From assembly GCF_014898815.1 (NCBI RefSeq), contig NW_026515546.1:2714501-2778500 (forward strand): a stretch of 64,000 nucleotides of DNA, read 5' to 3'. The stretch comes from Panonychus citri (Eukaryota > Arthropoda > Arachnida > Trombidiformes > Tetranychidae). Below, piece by piece: positions 39,087 to 49,206 of this stretch. Below the pieces are notes generated by a model, which saw only the letters and a list, made by a program, of their open reading frames with translations, made no database searches and was not told the DNA's origin. The position numbers and the translations under genes are program-made. Numbering within the stretch: position 1 is the stretch's first letter; the number at the start of each line of letters is the position of its first letter.

Positions 39087-40007
39087 CATCAATTGGACCA
39101 ATTAACTAATTGTGATAACTAAACAAACCAATAGAAAACATTAGATACAATTATTGGTTTTGATTGTGATTCTGGTAACAATTTAAACGATCCATTGATT
39201 AAACAACAAGTAAACAATTATCTTTAATCAATTGCTTTTGTATTCTCATCACAATTAGATAACAATTAAGTTTGATGATCAAAAATATCTTTGCCAACTG
39301 ATCATTTATTTAGCAATTTTTTTTTTCATTCTGCTTTTCTTATTATATTAAATTGTTAACCTTTACATTAGTGATGATGATTATAATTAAATCGTTAATT
39401 ATTATAACAATTAAGTGGCACAGTCGATGGAAATTGATAATTTAATTGTTTCATTTTTCCTTGTAGTATTTTGATTAGTTTAATTGTTTGAAAGATTAAA
39501 ATCAAATCATTTGTATTTGTTTTTTTTTTCCTCCAATTGTTGTCCATTGATTTTCAAACAATCTAATTGGTTTATCTTGTTGTCTTTTCAAAAGTTAATT
39601 GTTTTATCACTTTCCAATTAATAAGATTTGATCTGAGGTTAAATGAGTTTGACATATTCAGTATTAAATCATAAATAGTAAATATATATATCGTATATAT
39701 CTTGTGATTAAAAAGATCAAGAAAATTAAGGTAAGACAGGATTTAGATAGTAAAAAGATTTAACAATTAATGTGTATAAGGTTAATTAGATTTTGTTCAT
39801 TCATCAACTGAATTGTTAGTTGATTCATGGGAAAAGGTTCATGATAAACAACATGATAAAATGATTTCTCTCTTGGAATGATTTTTTCATTAACTTAACA
39901 AAAACATAATAATAATCACATAACATTATTGATAATTAAAGTTAATAACTTTGCTTTTCGGTTTGAGGGATAATAAGATTGGTGATGATTTTTGCTCTTT
40001 CCTTTTC
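39087..40007. other. Tail-to-tail intergenic region between ESD and IMPDH
   Basis: 0.9 kb of AT-rich sequence with poly-T runs and TTAATTG words. It must contain both 3' ends. I could not pick unambiguous polyadenylation signals. Confidence 0.6.
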
Positions 40008-42602
40008 TTAATAGAGTCGCTTTTCAAATCTACAAATAGAAAGAGAGAGAGAGAGAAAGAAAAACATTCGATTAGTTATCGATGGATTAATGATAGTTAA
40101 GAGATTGAAATCTGATTGATTGATGATGATTGATATTTATAAATAGTTCGACTTACGAGTAAAGTCCATGAACACCACCTTCGACTTGAGCGGATACACT
40201 TCGCTTCTCGAATTTAAGTTCCCCTGAGTACATATTTTCTCTGTTTTCAGAAAGAAAAGTTGAAATGATGGTTATTAGTTCATTGATTGATTGATTGGTT
40301 TTGTAGAAAATCAACTAATTGTAAATGAAAAATAATTTTTACCTTAAACAATCTAAACTTTTACATCCAATGTCTTGACAACCATATCTGATTCCAGCGA
40401 TAAGGTAGGGAACATATCGGTGAATTGATCCTTTATCAACGATGGATCCCGTGACTCCCTGAGCAACACGAACTTCATCAACATCACTAATTAGATTTTA
40501 AGATTATAAAAGGTAAGAATCATAAAGATAAATTAATTAATATAAATACTAATGAGATAGAGAGAGAGAGGAGATAACAATCGTGGGAGATTGATTTATG
40601 ATTGGGGATAATGTTGATTAATTTACCCTTGGAAATATCTTTGTCGACTTCCACCTCCATCTTTTGATTCCATTGCATCGATTGAGCCCATTCCTCGATA
40701 TTTCTTTAGACGAACTCCATTAGAGAAATAGTATTCCCCTGGTGCCTCAGTTGTACCTGCTAACATTGATCCCATCATGACGCAAGATGCCCCTAAGGCT
40801 AAAGCTTTAATGATATGTCCAACTGAGGAGATTCCACCATCGGCAATTATGGGTACTCCAAATTTACGAGCGTATTGTGCGACTTTATAAACAGCGGAAG
40901 CTTGAGGTCGACCACAAGCGGTCACTTCTTGAGTTGTACAAATTGAACCTGATCCCATACCAACTCGAAGTCCATCAATACCGGCATCGATTAAATTCTT
41001 AGCCTGACGCATTGTTACAACTACAATTAAATTAACAACAAACAGATCAATAAATAATAAATCTTTCTTCTTAATCCACAAAGGACAATTAAAAACAATT
41101 ATCACTGATTATCTTATTGATTATCTTACCATTTCCACCGATAACTTGAAGTTTTGGATAATTTTGCTTGATAAACTCAATCATTTTGAGTTGATAGATT
41201 GAATTTCCTTGGGAAGAATCCTTTAATCATCATCGTTATCATCCAAGATTATCGAAGAGGTTTTTGAGAGAAAGAGAGAAACAGATTAAAAGATGAGGTT
41301 AGATAATTTTTCAAGTGATAGAATAGAAAAAAAAAGATAAACAATTAACTAATTATGATAACAATTAACCTACAAGAATAACAACATCAACACCAGCCTC
41401 ATATAACATCTTAAGTCGATTCTTATCATTTTCTCGAGTACCAATAGCAGCACCAACAAGAAGTTGACCATTATCGTCTTTAGATGAAAGTGGATAATCT
41501 CGACTTTTCTTTAAATCAGTTCGTGATATAAGCGCAACCAGTTCCCCTTTATCGTTAACTATGGGCAGTTTTCCCTTCTTTGATTGTTGAAGGATCTCAT
41601 TGGCCTCTTGTAATCTTAATCCACTTGACGATCCTTCGGTAAGAGTAACTAAATCGTTACCTTTGGTCATCACTTTAACCAACGGTGTATCTAAATCATC
41701 CTTCTTGATAAAATCGATGTCACGAGAAGTGACAATGCCCAATAATTTACCACCTATTTTACCGGTTTCGGTTATCGGTATACCTGCGAATCCTTTTTGT
41801 CGTTTAATATCAACTACATCACGAACAGTATTATTTGGACCCATTACAACGGGATCACGAATGAATCCATGTTTATATTTCTACGGATAAGAATTAAGAA
41901 TGAAAATTAAATTGTTATCAATCCAAGTAAACTGAATAGAATTGAGATTATCTCTCAATTCATGGAGCTTTCAACTTACTTTTACTTTCTCAACTTCGGC
42001 TGTTTGAAATTCTTCGGAACAATTGTGATGAATGATACCGATTCCTCCACAAAGCTGAATGAGTTTAAAATTGAAGTGAACAAAGAAATCAAATTAAATC
42101 AACTAACCATCTAAACAACACAATCAACTGATTAAATAAAATCAATTTAGTGATTGTAACTTACAGCCATAGCTATTGCCATCTCAGATTCAGTGACTGT
42201 GTCCATTGGAGATGAGACAAGTGGAGCTTGGAGAGTTAATTTTTTGGTCAATTTAGATGTTAATGACTATAATTAAGAGAAGAAACAATTAACAGTAAGA
42301 TTAATTAGGAAAAAGGTAAAATTGTTATGGTTGAGAAAATAAGCAATTCGTAACTTACAACACTATCCGCTGGAAAATCAATGTAACCCGGAAGAATTAG
42401 GATATCACTGATGAAAGAGTGAGATAAAAATTGATTAGCAATTTAGGAAATTAAAGTTAATCATTGGAGGTGCGAGAAAATTAAGAAAACAATTAATCCT
42501 TTCTGATTAAGTAGATTATTCAACTCACTTGTAAGTCAATCCATCACCGGCTCCAAATAATTGTTTGGCAGAAAAACCGTCATCAAGATCAATGTCCGAC
42601 AT
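40008..42602 (-). CDS. IMPDH: Inosine-5'-monophosphate dehydrogenase, ten exons, 513 aa
   Basis: Converts IMP to XMP with NAD+, the rate-limiting step of guanine nucleotide synthesis, as a cytosolic tetramer. Exons: 42602-42529, 42407-42359, 42266-42165, 42054-41980, 41880-41374, 41220-41130, 41020-40627, 40486-40343, 40240-40157 and 40029-40008. All are GT-AG, phases agree, and the sum is 1,542 nt. Motifs: start MSDIDLDDGFSAKQLF; NDILILPGYIDFPADSV; SSPMDTVTESEMAIAMA; GGIGIIHHNC; two CBS domains (GIVTSRDIDFIKK; KLPIVNDKGELVALISRTDL); VVIL-DSSQGNS; catalytic loop GMGSGSICTTQEV with Cys327; PIIADGGISSVGHI; flap RGMGSIDAM and RYFQ; GVHGLYSFEKRLY at the end. Exon 5 ends at CTT with donor GTAGGT; the alternative donor four bases later would break the conserved LDSSQG. 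Length matches human IMPDH (514 aa). It lies tail-to-tail with ESD. Confidence 0.96.
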
Positions 42603-43491
42603 TTTGAATTATTGGTTAACAGATAATCAGATACACTAATTACGAAGAATGGTTAACAATTAGTAAATTGTGATGGAAATTATAATTTGATTAGAAAATT
42701 AGACTAATTGAAAGAGAGAGAGAAAAGGAGAGATTGAGAGAGAGAGAGAGAAGACACGCTGAAGATAAAAAAGAGAATAGAAAATGTAAACAAAAATGGA
42801 AACCGATTGATGATTAAGAGCGAAAGGTAATTAATTGTTGATTATTTGATGACCAGATTCACAGTGTTGATTAGATTGAGGTTGGTAACTGGTTTTAAAT
42901 GTTAGTTTATCATGAAAGAGATTAAAAGATAGAGAGAGAGAGAGAGAGAGAGAAATATGTACACAGGGAAAGAGACACAGAGATTAAGGTAGACAGAGAA
43001 AAAAATAGAAAGAGAAAAATAAACAATTCGACAGAAAAATAGAAAGAGAAAATTATTTCATGTTTAACAAAATGGAAAATACAAAGAAAATAATGATGAC
43101 TAGATGATTAGAATTGATAACCAATGTTGATCAGATATCAAATCACAATCGAAATGTAATAATCACAATCTCTTAATTAAATAACACTAAATAGAAAACA
43201 ATCTAATCTCAATTATCTTTGATAATTTTTTTCTTCTTCACATTTAAGTTACTCTTTGTATCTTTAGTTTTTTCTTTCCCTCTTTTTTTTCCCTCTCACC
43301 TGTTTTTCTTTTAATTTTCAATTCTCTTGATTACTTTTCATCTTATTATCTTAATCTTAATTGTTATTCCATCATCAATTAGGATCATCCAGAGATTATC
43401 AATTAAATGATAATCTAGTGAAAGCAAAGTTTCAAAAAACATAATATGAACCGAACAAACAAAAGAAAGAGAAAAAGAAAGTAACTTATTT
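42603..43491. other. IMPDH upstream region
   Basis: 0.9 kb before the U3 repeat. Contains GA tracts near 42713-42750 and 42927-42954 and a purine-rich stretch. Presumed IMPDH promoter and 5' UTR; no specific site assigned. Confidence 0.5.
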
Positions 43492-43745
43492 TTGGAACTC
43501 GTTGTTGTTGTTGTTGGTTTTGTTGTTCATCTTCACCACCATCACCACCACCATCGAGATTATCATCATCTGAATGGAGACACAATTTACTAATTTACTA
43601 ATTGTCATTTGGAAAATTAATTGACTTTCAAGTGAATATTTTGTTCGTATAGTTTGAGAGTGAAAATTGTAGTTGATTGGTTTGAGTTGATTGTTGTTTC
43701 ATTTTCGATTGATTGTTGGGTTTAATTTTCTTTTCTCGAAAAAAA

Positions 43746-43766
43746 CTCGTTTCTTTTTCTAACATG
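43746..43766 (+). promoter_or_regulatory. Candidate proximal sequence element of U3 copy 1
   Basis: The stretch about 40-60 bp upstream of the U3 5' end (CTCGTTTCTTTTTCTAACATG) is where arthropod snRNA/U3 genes carry their proximal sequence element. It is shared with copy 2 apart from one T/C change. Assigned by position and conservation only; I did not match it to a known consensus. Confidence 0.3.
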
Positions 43767-43804
43767 AGTTGGTATATGTAGAGAGTTAATTGTTGGTGGA
43801 AATT

Positions 43805-44021
43805 AAGATCATACTTCAAAGGATCATTTCTATAGTATGATTGGGACGATTCGTTGACAAAACGAAGTCCAACTCAGCCACAATGAGGATTCATGGAGCT
43901 TTTCCCTGAGCGGGAAACCGAAGGTCCAACATTGACCCTGGTCAATTGTTGACTCTCATTGATGACCGTTTCTGTCTGGGGTAACATCCAGTCAGGAGGG
44001 GATCAGCTCTATCTGAGTGGT
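43805..44021 (+). ncRNA. U3: U3 small nucleolar RNA, copy 1
   Basis: A 217-nt gene, the same length as human U3. The box C/D snoRNA U3 guides early 18S pre-rRNA cleavage in the nucleolus as part of the SSU processome. Recognisable in order: 5' end AAGATCATACTTC (box A' region), box A GGATCATTTCTATAGT (43821-43836, nearly identical to animal U3), box C' TGAGCGGGAAACC (43907-43919), box C ATTGATGACC (43958-43967) and terminal box D in TCTGAGTGGT (44012-44021). It lies on the plus strand between IMPDH and the NBAS-like gene, with no host gene, as expected for an independently transcribed U3. The transcribed sequence is identical to copy 2 as far as I can compare. Confidence 0.95.
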
Positions 44022-44031
44022 AAACAAATAA

Positions 44032-44300
44032 ATAACAATTCAAAAACAAAAGCACCTTCATTATGAAAGCATCGATTCAGATTCTGTGATCGAATATTCA
44101 ATTTCTAATTTTTCGATTGTTTTGTTTTCTAGTTGCGAGATAAATAACAAGATGATCAATTGAATTGTTTTGGGTTCGATTACGATTGTAAATAAATAGA
44201 TTCTTTTATATATTTAATAATTGTAATAATCTTTTGAAAAATTGTAACATTCTGTTGATTGTGAGGATTTTGTTTACATATAAAAGTGTTTTAAATTTTG
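44032..44300. other. NBAS-like 3' flank
   Basis: AT-rich spacer between U3 copy 1 and the NBAS-like stop codon. An ATTAAA on the minus strand (44218-44213) lies about 85 bp past the stop and could serve as a polyadenylation signal. Confidence 0.35.
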
Positions 44301-47300
44301 TTAATCCATTGGATTAACTTGATCATTTGATGATGAAGGTGATGGTGGATAACAAAACTTTTCAATTATTTGATAACAAAGTACTAATCTATTGTGATCA
44401 TCTGGATGTACCAATGGGAATATCCTCTTCTCGAAATAATCTTCAAGGGAATCCTTGTAATCGGTTAGAATTGTGATGAAATTATCATTTTTGAAAATTC
44501 GATCTGCAATCATTTCCACATCATTAGTTGAATCGGTTAACAGGAATTCAAGGTGAGTTAGATAAAGATTAATCAATGGAAGTGAATATTGTTTTCCAAG
44601 GGTTATTACGATATTGAATATTTTATCATCTGTTGTCATCGCTAATCCAAGTAAAGTGTCTGAACGATAATCAATCTCAGATGCAAATCTATCGACATCA
44701 ACACTTGGATCGATTGAGGAAATTGTCTCACTTTGAATGATATTACAATAAGATTCAAAATATGAATCAATCAATTGTTTCTCACTGGTACCAAGATAAT
44801 TGTTACGTTTACAAATTTCATCTGATTTACTGATAATTGCGCTCATTGGTTTACTTGCTGGATTATCGGGTAAATCATCATCAGGATAGTTAATGGAGAC
44901 ATTTTTTAAATACAAGATTAGAGAGTAAAAATATAATCCAATGTAAATTATTGCCGGAGGCTGTGGGCTAATTGTTTTGAATGGAAGCTCATCATTTTTA
45001 CCACCAAGAGGTATTATTGTTGATAGACTTAGAAGTGTATCCAATGGTAAAAGGGTTTCACTTAATTGTTTGGATAAATTTTCAACTGATAACCAATTGA
45101 TTTGCGATTTTAACATTTCACTTCTTAATTGTATCTGTTGATTAGATAGTTTTAGATTAAATTGATTCGTGTAATTGCTGCCAAATCCTAGGTAATTGTA
45201 GTCGTAATTGTTTACATTAAATTGGAAATGAGCACTTTTACCAAATGCATCTTGATAAAATGGACTAATATTTATTGAATTGTAACAATTTGATGATGAT
45301 GATGGTGATTGTTTTTTAATTGTTACTGTATCACTTTCATAAGGATCTAATTGATCATCTTTTTGATCAGCAGCCAGACGAGTCATTGATTTGATCAATT
45401 TACTTGTTATCTCAACTGTTGGTAATGATGAAAGTAAAGATGATGATGTTGATGTGAGAGAGGAAAATGTTGATTCTTGTTGATCTGAAGTTGATTGTAG
45501 ACAATTTAATGATTCCTCCATAAGAAGTAATTTCAATTTTCGTATTGAAGATATAATTTGAATAATTAGATAATCATCACAGTGAATAACCACAAATGAG
45601 AGCAATTTAAGACGATAACTGTAATTTTTAAACGATGAACAATTTCCCAATAGTTCACACAATCTCCAGCCCGAGGTATAACCTTTGTCCATAATTAATT
45701 TACAAAGTGACCAGCAATGATTGTAATCATCTCGTTCATAGGCAACATTACCCAAAATTGACAACAATTTAACTTGATTGGTTTCATCGGAAAGTTTTGT
45801 TTCCTCTTCCGTTGAAGTGAAAATGTTCAAAATTTTTGATAATCGTAATAGTTGAGCAGTTTTCTTGTAAGCCTTTGGTTGACTTGAGATAATCTGATGG
45901 ATTAACTCAATTTTAGAATCTTCCATTAATCTAATCTGAATTGGTAAAATTTTCAGATCAAAATCATTCGCCAGGATGGATAAAGCTTCAATAAAATCCT
46001 TTTCTCTGGCAATTCCTGGATTAGTGGAAACATTTTCCTCTCCAAGTAGATTGAGACACTTTTTCGCTGTTTCAATAATCTCATCGTTAACCGAAGCCGC
46101 TGAATTAACGTAATGTTGAGCGGCTTCCAATATTGTTTCAACTGATTTCTCGAAAGACATCAACTTTTTCTTGCTAGAATTTGGTTCGAGTTGCATAAAA
46201 TTAGAGGCCAATTTAAATTGTTCCAATCGACCCGATGTTAGGATTCCTTTTATAAAAACTTCATAAACGTCTTGTTGTGGTAAGAATTGAGAAAAACAAG
46301 CGACTCTCATTCCTTCAAGGTCTTTAAGAAGTTGTAACCAATCTGAATCCTTTAGAATCGCTGAATCAACTTTACGACAAAACTCTCGAGTGATCTTATT
46401 AAAGATACTCTTAACACCTTGTTTATCCTTGGATTCAACCATCTCATCTAATCTTGATACGGTAATAAAGTGATTATATTGTTCCAATATCTCGGCTACT
46501 TCCAATCTTTTGTATAATCGATTAACTTGATTGTTTCGTTCTCGATCCATTTGGAAAAATGAACTCTCATCTTCGGGAAAAGTTTCAACGATATTAAGAG
46601 CAGCATCTAGTTGATCGGTTCGTTCATTTGCATAGATACATTTTATCCCATAATCAATTAAATCTTCATCTGATTGGATTATCTCTTGACTTGAAACGGA
46701 TCCCAATTCTTTGGCCATTTTGTAATCGATGAAAATTTTCTGTACAATGGTTAGTTTATGTTTCGCTGAATTACATATAAAATCCCAGAGTAATTCTTTC
46801 TCTTCTTTGCGATTTTTAGATATTTTATGTAAATAGGGAAGAAGAAATCGATTAAGACAATTTAAGAATCTATTCTCATCACCGGTTGCTCCCAACATCA
46901 ATAGATTAACTCGTTCTTCTTTCGATAATCTTTCAAATTCACTGAAACCAATATCATCAAGATTGTACATGGGAAAACATTGATAGACAAGAGTCGCATA
47001 AGTATCAAGATCATCTTTAAATGAACTTAATTCAGGTATATTCCGATCAATTCCAAGCTCCAATAATTCAATTGCATTAGATACAAGTGATGATCGATTT
47101 TCAATCTCACGAGCACGAACAAGAAACCATGAGGAAACTACAGTTGAGTTCAAAGTTGACCTTCGAAAATCGGTAAAAAATGAATTTCGAGAGTAAAAAT
47201 CTTCAATAAATGAATTGGCTTCTTCTTCCAGTGATAATTTATCACATAGTTGATAACACCAATCAATATCATCGTAAACATCAGACTGACGTTTATGAGA

Positions 47301-48311
47301 ATTCTTGAAACTTGGATAGATAACATCGCCATTTTCAGTATCAACACTTGGAAGTAAATCTTGGTACAATGAAGGTTTCAATGTTTCAGGAAAATTGGAC
47401 AAAATGGATAACCAGTGTTCCTTGGTATCGGGTCCATGTCGTGAGAGTATAACTTTAATTGATCTCCATTCACTTTTATGGGCAAGATCAATTAGTATCT
47501 CGAAACAAGAAGCCGATCTAAAGTGTAACCAATAGTCTTGATTAATACAACCAGTATCCCGATTATTTGATGATAACATTTTCTCATATGATTTAAGACG
47601 AACAAGATATTTAACAAACAAATATCTTGCAGTGAGTAAAGTTTTAAGTCTATCATCAATTGTTGAGAAATTAATCTTATCCAAATCTTGCCATTCTAAT
47701 CCATTGACAATTGATGATTCTTGAGATGAATAAGTTGAACTTTCTTTGGTTATCTCATCGTAATCTTCATCTTCATCTCCATCATCACCATTGAGGTTAA
47801 CAGTTTGATCATCTTTAGTATTTGTAAAAGATTTACTCTTGGAAGAATCTGTAATTTCATCACAATCAATTGATTCTTTTGGCTCTTGATAAGATTCCAA
47901 TAGTTCCTCAGTTAAAGATTGACCAAATTGTAACAATTCTCGGTTAGCCTCAAAATCGGTTGGAGTACAATTTAAACACTGATCAATCACCCAATCGGTA
48001 TTTTTAATCGGTGTTAACAATAGTCTAATTGTATCCGTTGTGATCCTTGATTTGGACCATTTCTTTTTGTAAACAGGATCAGTGTTGAGTTGATATTTTC
48101 TAGCCGTTTTCAAGGCTTCTTCATACTCTTCATTTTCCAATAATTCATCAAACTTTTCCTGTGGTGTTGTTGATCTAATTGAATCTGCTACCAATGAATT
48201 ATCAGTAAGAGCCGCAGTTGGTTTAATTTTACGTATCCATAGAATAATAAACGTTACCAATGTGGAAAACCAAATGTTAACATAATTGATTCCTCGGTTA
48301 ATCAAAGTCAT
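44301..48311 (-). CDS. NBAS: NBAS-like protein (Sec39 domain), intronless, lacks N-terminal propeller, 1336 aa
   Basis: NBAS is a subunit of the NRZ tethering complex (with ZW10 and RINT1) for Golgi-to-ER retrograde vesicles, and is also linked to nonsense-mediated decay. Matches to NBAS: IRSTTPQEKFDELLENEEYE, VYKKKWSKS, DWVIDQCL, ANRELLQFG, the LSILSNFPETLKPSLYQDLL block, RAREIENRSSLVSNAIELLE-type helices, ECIYANERTDQLDAAL-like and FEKSVETILEAAQHYVNSAA. These cover the Sec39-type alpha-solenoid. Human NBAS has about 2,370 residues with a beta-propeller before the RSTTP block. Here only about 45 residues precede it, and they hold a hydrophobic helix (VNIWFSTLVTFIILWI, about residues 11-26). 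I chose the ATG at 48311; the frame is open to 48371 without another ATG. The whole 4-kb frame has no intron, unlike IMPDH next door. Direct U3-bearing repeats flank it. It could be a shortened lineage-specific gene or a retrocopy. Confidence 0.88.
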   Translation of the reverse strand: MTLINRGINYVNIWFSTLVTFIILWIRKIKPTAALTDNSLVADSIRSTTPQEKFDELLENEEYEEALKTARKYQLNTDPVYKKKWSKSRITTDTIRLLLTPIKNTDWVIDQCLNCTPTDFEANRELLQFGQSLTEELLESYQEPKESIDCDEITDSSKSKSFTNTKDDQTVNLNGDDGDEDEDYDEITKESSTYSSQESSIVNGLEWQDLDKINFSTIDDRLKTLLTARYLFVKYLVRLKSYEKMLSSNNRDTGCINQDYWLHFRSASCFEILIDLAHKSEWRSIKVILSRHGPDTKEHWLSILSNFPETLKPSLYQDLLPSVDTENGDVIYPSFKNSHKRQSDVYDDIDWCYQLCDKLSLEEEANSFIEDFYSRNSFFTDFRRSTLNSTVVSSWFLVRAREIENRSSLVSNAIELLELGIDRNIPELSSFKDDLDTYATLVYQCFPMYNLDDIGFSEFERLSKEERVNLLMLGATGDENRFLNCLNRFLLPYLHKISKNRKEEKELLWDFICNSAKHKLTIVQKIFIDYKMAKELGSVSSQEIIQSDEDLIDYGIKCIYANERTDQLDAALNIVETFPEDESSFFQMDRERNNQVNRLYKRLEVAEILEQYNHFITVSRLDEMVESKDKQGVKSIFNKITREFCRKVDSAILKDSDWLQLLKDLEGMRVACFSQFLPQQDVYEVFIKGILTSGRLEQFKLASNFMQLEPNSSKKKLMSFEKSVETILEAAQHYVNSAASVNDEIIETAKKCLNLLGEENVSTNPGIAREKDFIEALSILANDFDLKILPIQIRLMEDSKIELIHQIISSQPKAYKKTAQLLRLSKILNIFTSTEEETKLSDETNQVKLLSILGNVAYERDDYNHCWSLCKLIMDKGYTSGWRLCELLGNCSSFKNYSYRLKLLSFVVIHCDDYLIIQIISSIRKLKLLLMEESLNCLQSTSDQQESTFSSLTSTSSSLLSSLPTVEITSKLIKSMTRLAADQKDDQLDPYESDTVTIKKQSPSSSSNCYNSINISPFYQDAFGKSAHFQFNVNNYDYNYLGFGSNYTNQFNLKLSNQQIQLRSEMLKSQINWLSVENLSKQLSETLLPLDTLLSLSTIIPLGGKNDELPFKTISPQPPAIIYIGLYFYSLILYLKNVSINYPDDDLPDNPASKPMSAIISKSDEICKRNNYLGTSEKQLIDSYFESYCNIIQSETISSIDPSVDVDRFASEIDYRSDTLLGLAMTTDDKIFNIVITLGKQYSLPLINLYLTHLEFLLTDSTNDVEMIADRIFKNDNFITILTDYKDSLEDYFEKRIFPLVHPDDHNRLVLCYQIIEKFCYPPSPSSSNDQVNPMD

Positions 48312-48678
48312 TTCAGTTTCTTGACCAACAGATTTAAGAGTCACAAACAAACAGAGTAAACATCTAAACACAAAGCCACATTAAGGATCATCTATAAAAG
48401 ATTATGAAACAGTAGAAATTGATGATTAGTTAGAACAAAAAATAAAAGAGAAATTAAGAAAATTAAATGACAACAATCACAAGAACTCAAACATCTGACT
48501 GGAGCTTATGAAGAACACGTACCAATGGTAACCATGGAAACCGAAGAGAGTAAACAAATATGATTGGCGAAAAATTCAATTCACTTGGTTTATTTTTCTT
48601 AATTGTTCCAATTAGTGGAATTGATAATTTCTAACCTGTTGAATAATAGGATAGAAAATCGATACTTGATTAAGAAAA
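48312..48678. other. NBAS-like 5' flank
   Basis: Sequence between the NBAS-like ATG and U3 repeat copy 2. The frame stays open to 48371 with a GTG at its start but no further ATG. No propeller-coding exon was recognised here. Confidence 0.5.
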
Positions 48679-49206
48679 TTGGAACTCGTTGTTGTTGTTG
48701 TTGGTTTTGTTGTTCATCTTCACCACCATCGAGATTATCATCATCTGAATGGAGACACAATTTACTAATTTACTAATTGTCATTTGGAAAATTAATTGAC
48801 TTTCAAGTGAATATTTTGTTCGTATAGTTTGAGAGTGAAAATTGTAGTTGATTGGTTTGAGTTGATTGTTGATTCATTTTCGATTGATTGTTGGGTTTAA
48901 TTTTCTCTTTTCGAAAAAAACTCGTTTCTTTCTCTAACATGAGTTGGTATATGTAGAGAGTTAATTGTTGGTTGAAATTAAGATCATACTTCAAAGGATC
49001 ATTTCTATAGTATGATTGGGACGATTCGTTGACAAAACGAAGTCCAACTCAGCCACAATGAGGATTCATGGAGCTTTTCCCTGAGCGGGAAACCGAAGGT
49101 CCAACATTGACCCTGGTCAATTGTTGACTCTCATTGATGACCGTTTCTGTCTGGGGTAACATCCAGTCAGGAGGGGATCAGCTCTATCTGAGTGGTAAAC
49201 AAATAA
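48679..49206 (+). repeat. U3-containing direct repeat, copy 2
   Basis: 528-bp unit in direct orientation with 43492-44031, placed upstream of the NBAS-like start. Same boundaries (TTGGAACTCG to TAAACAAATAA). It lacks the 12-bp insertion of copy 1. Confidence 0.9.
48980..49196 (+). ncRNA. U3: U3 small nucleolar RNA, copy 2
   Basis: 217 nt, identical by eye to copy 1 throughout, with boxes A', A, C', C and D intact. Functional if its upstream element works; the region about 40-60 bp upstream (CTCGTTTCTTTCTCTAACATG) is conserved with copy 1. It lies on the plus strand upstream of, and divergent from, the minus-strand NBAS-like gene, about 670 bp from its ATG. Confidence 0.95.

Larger units (their letters stand above)
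43492..44031 (+). repeat. U3-containing direct repeat, copy 1
   Basis: 540-bp unit present again at 48679-49206. It contains about 313 bp of upstream sequence and the complete U3 snoRNA gene. The two units match from TTGGAACTCG to TAAACAAATAA and diverge abruptly outside. Differences seen are a 12-bp CAC/ATC-type insertion near 43540 in this copy and a handful of substitutions, all upstream of the transcribed part. Confidence 0.9.

Noticed and set aside
41371..41374. Alternative IMPDH exon 5 donor four bases downstream
   Set aside because: Would insert a Val and shift the frame relative to the conserved LDSSQG block; the donor at 41373 restores it exactly.
43628..43819. 63-codon minus frame, with a near twin at 48803-48994
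   Set aside because: The twins exist only because they lie in the duplicated U3 upstream region; no start context or protein features, and they overlap the U3 5' end.
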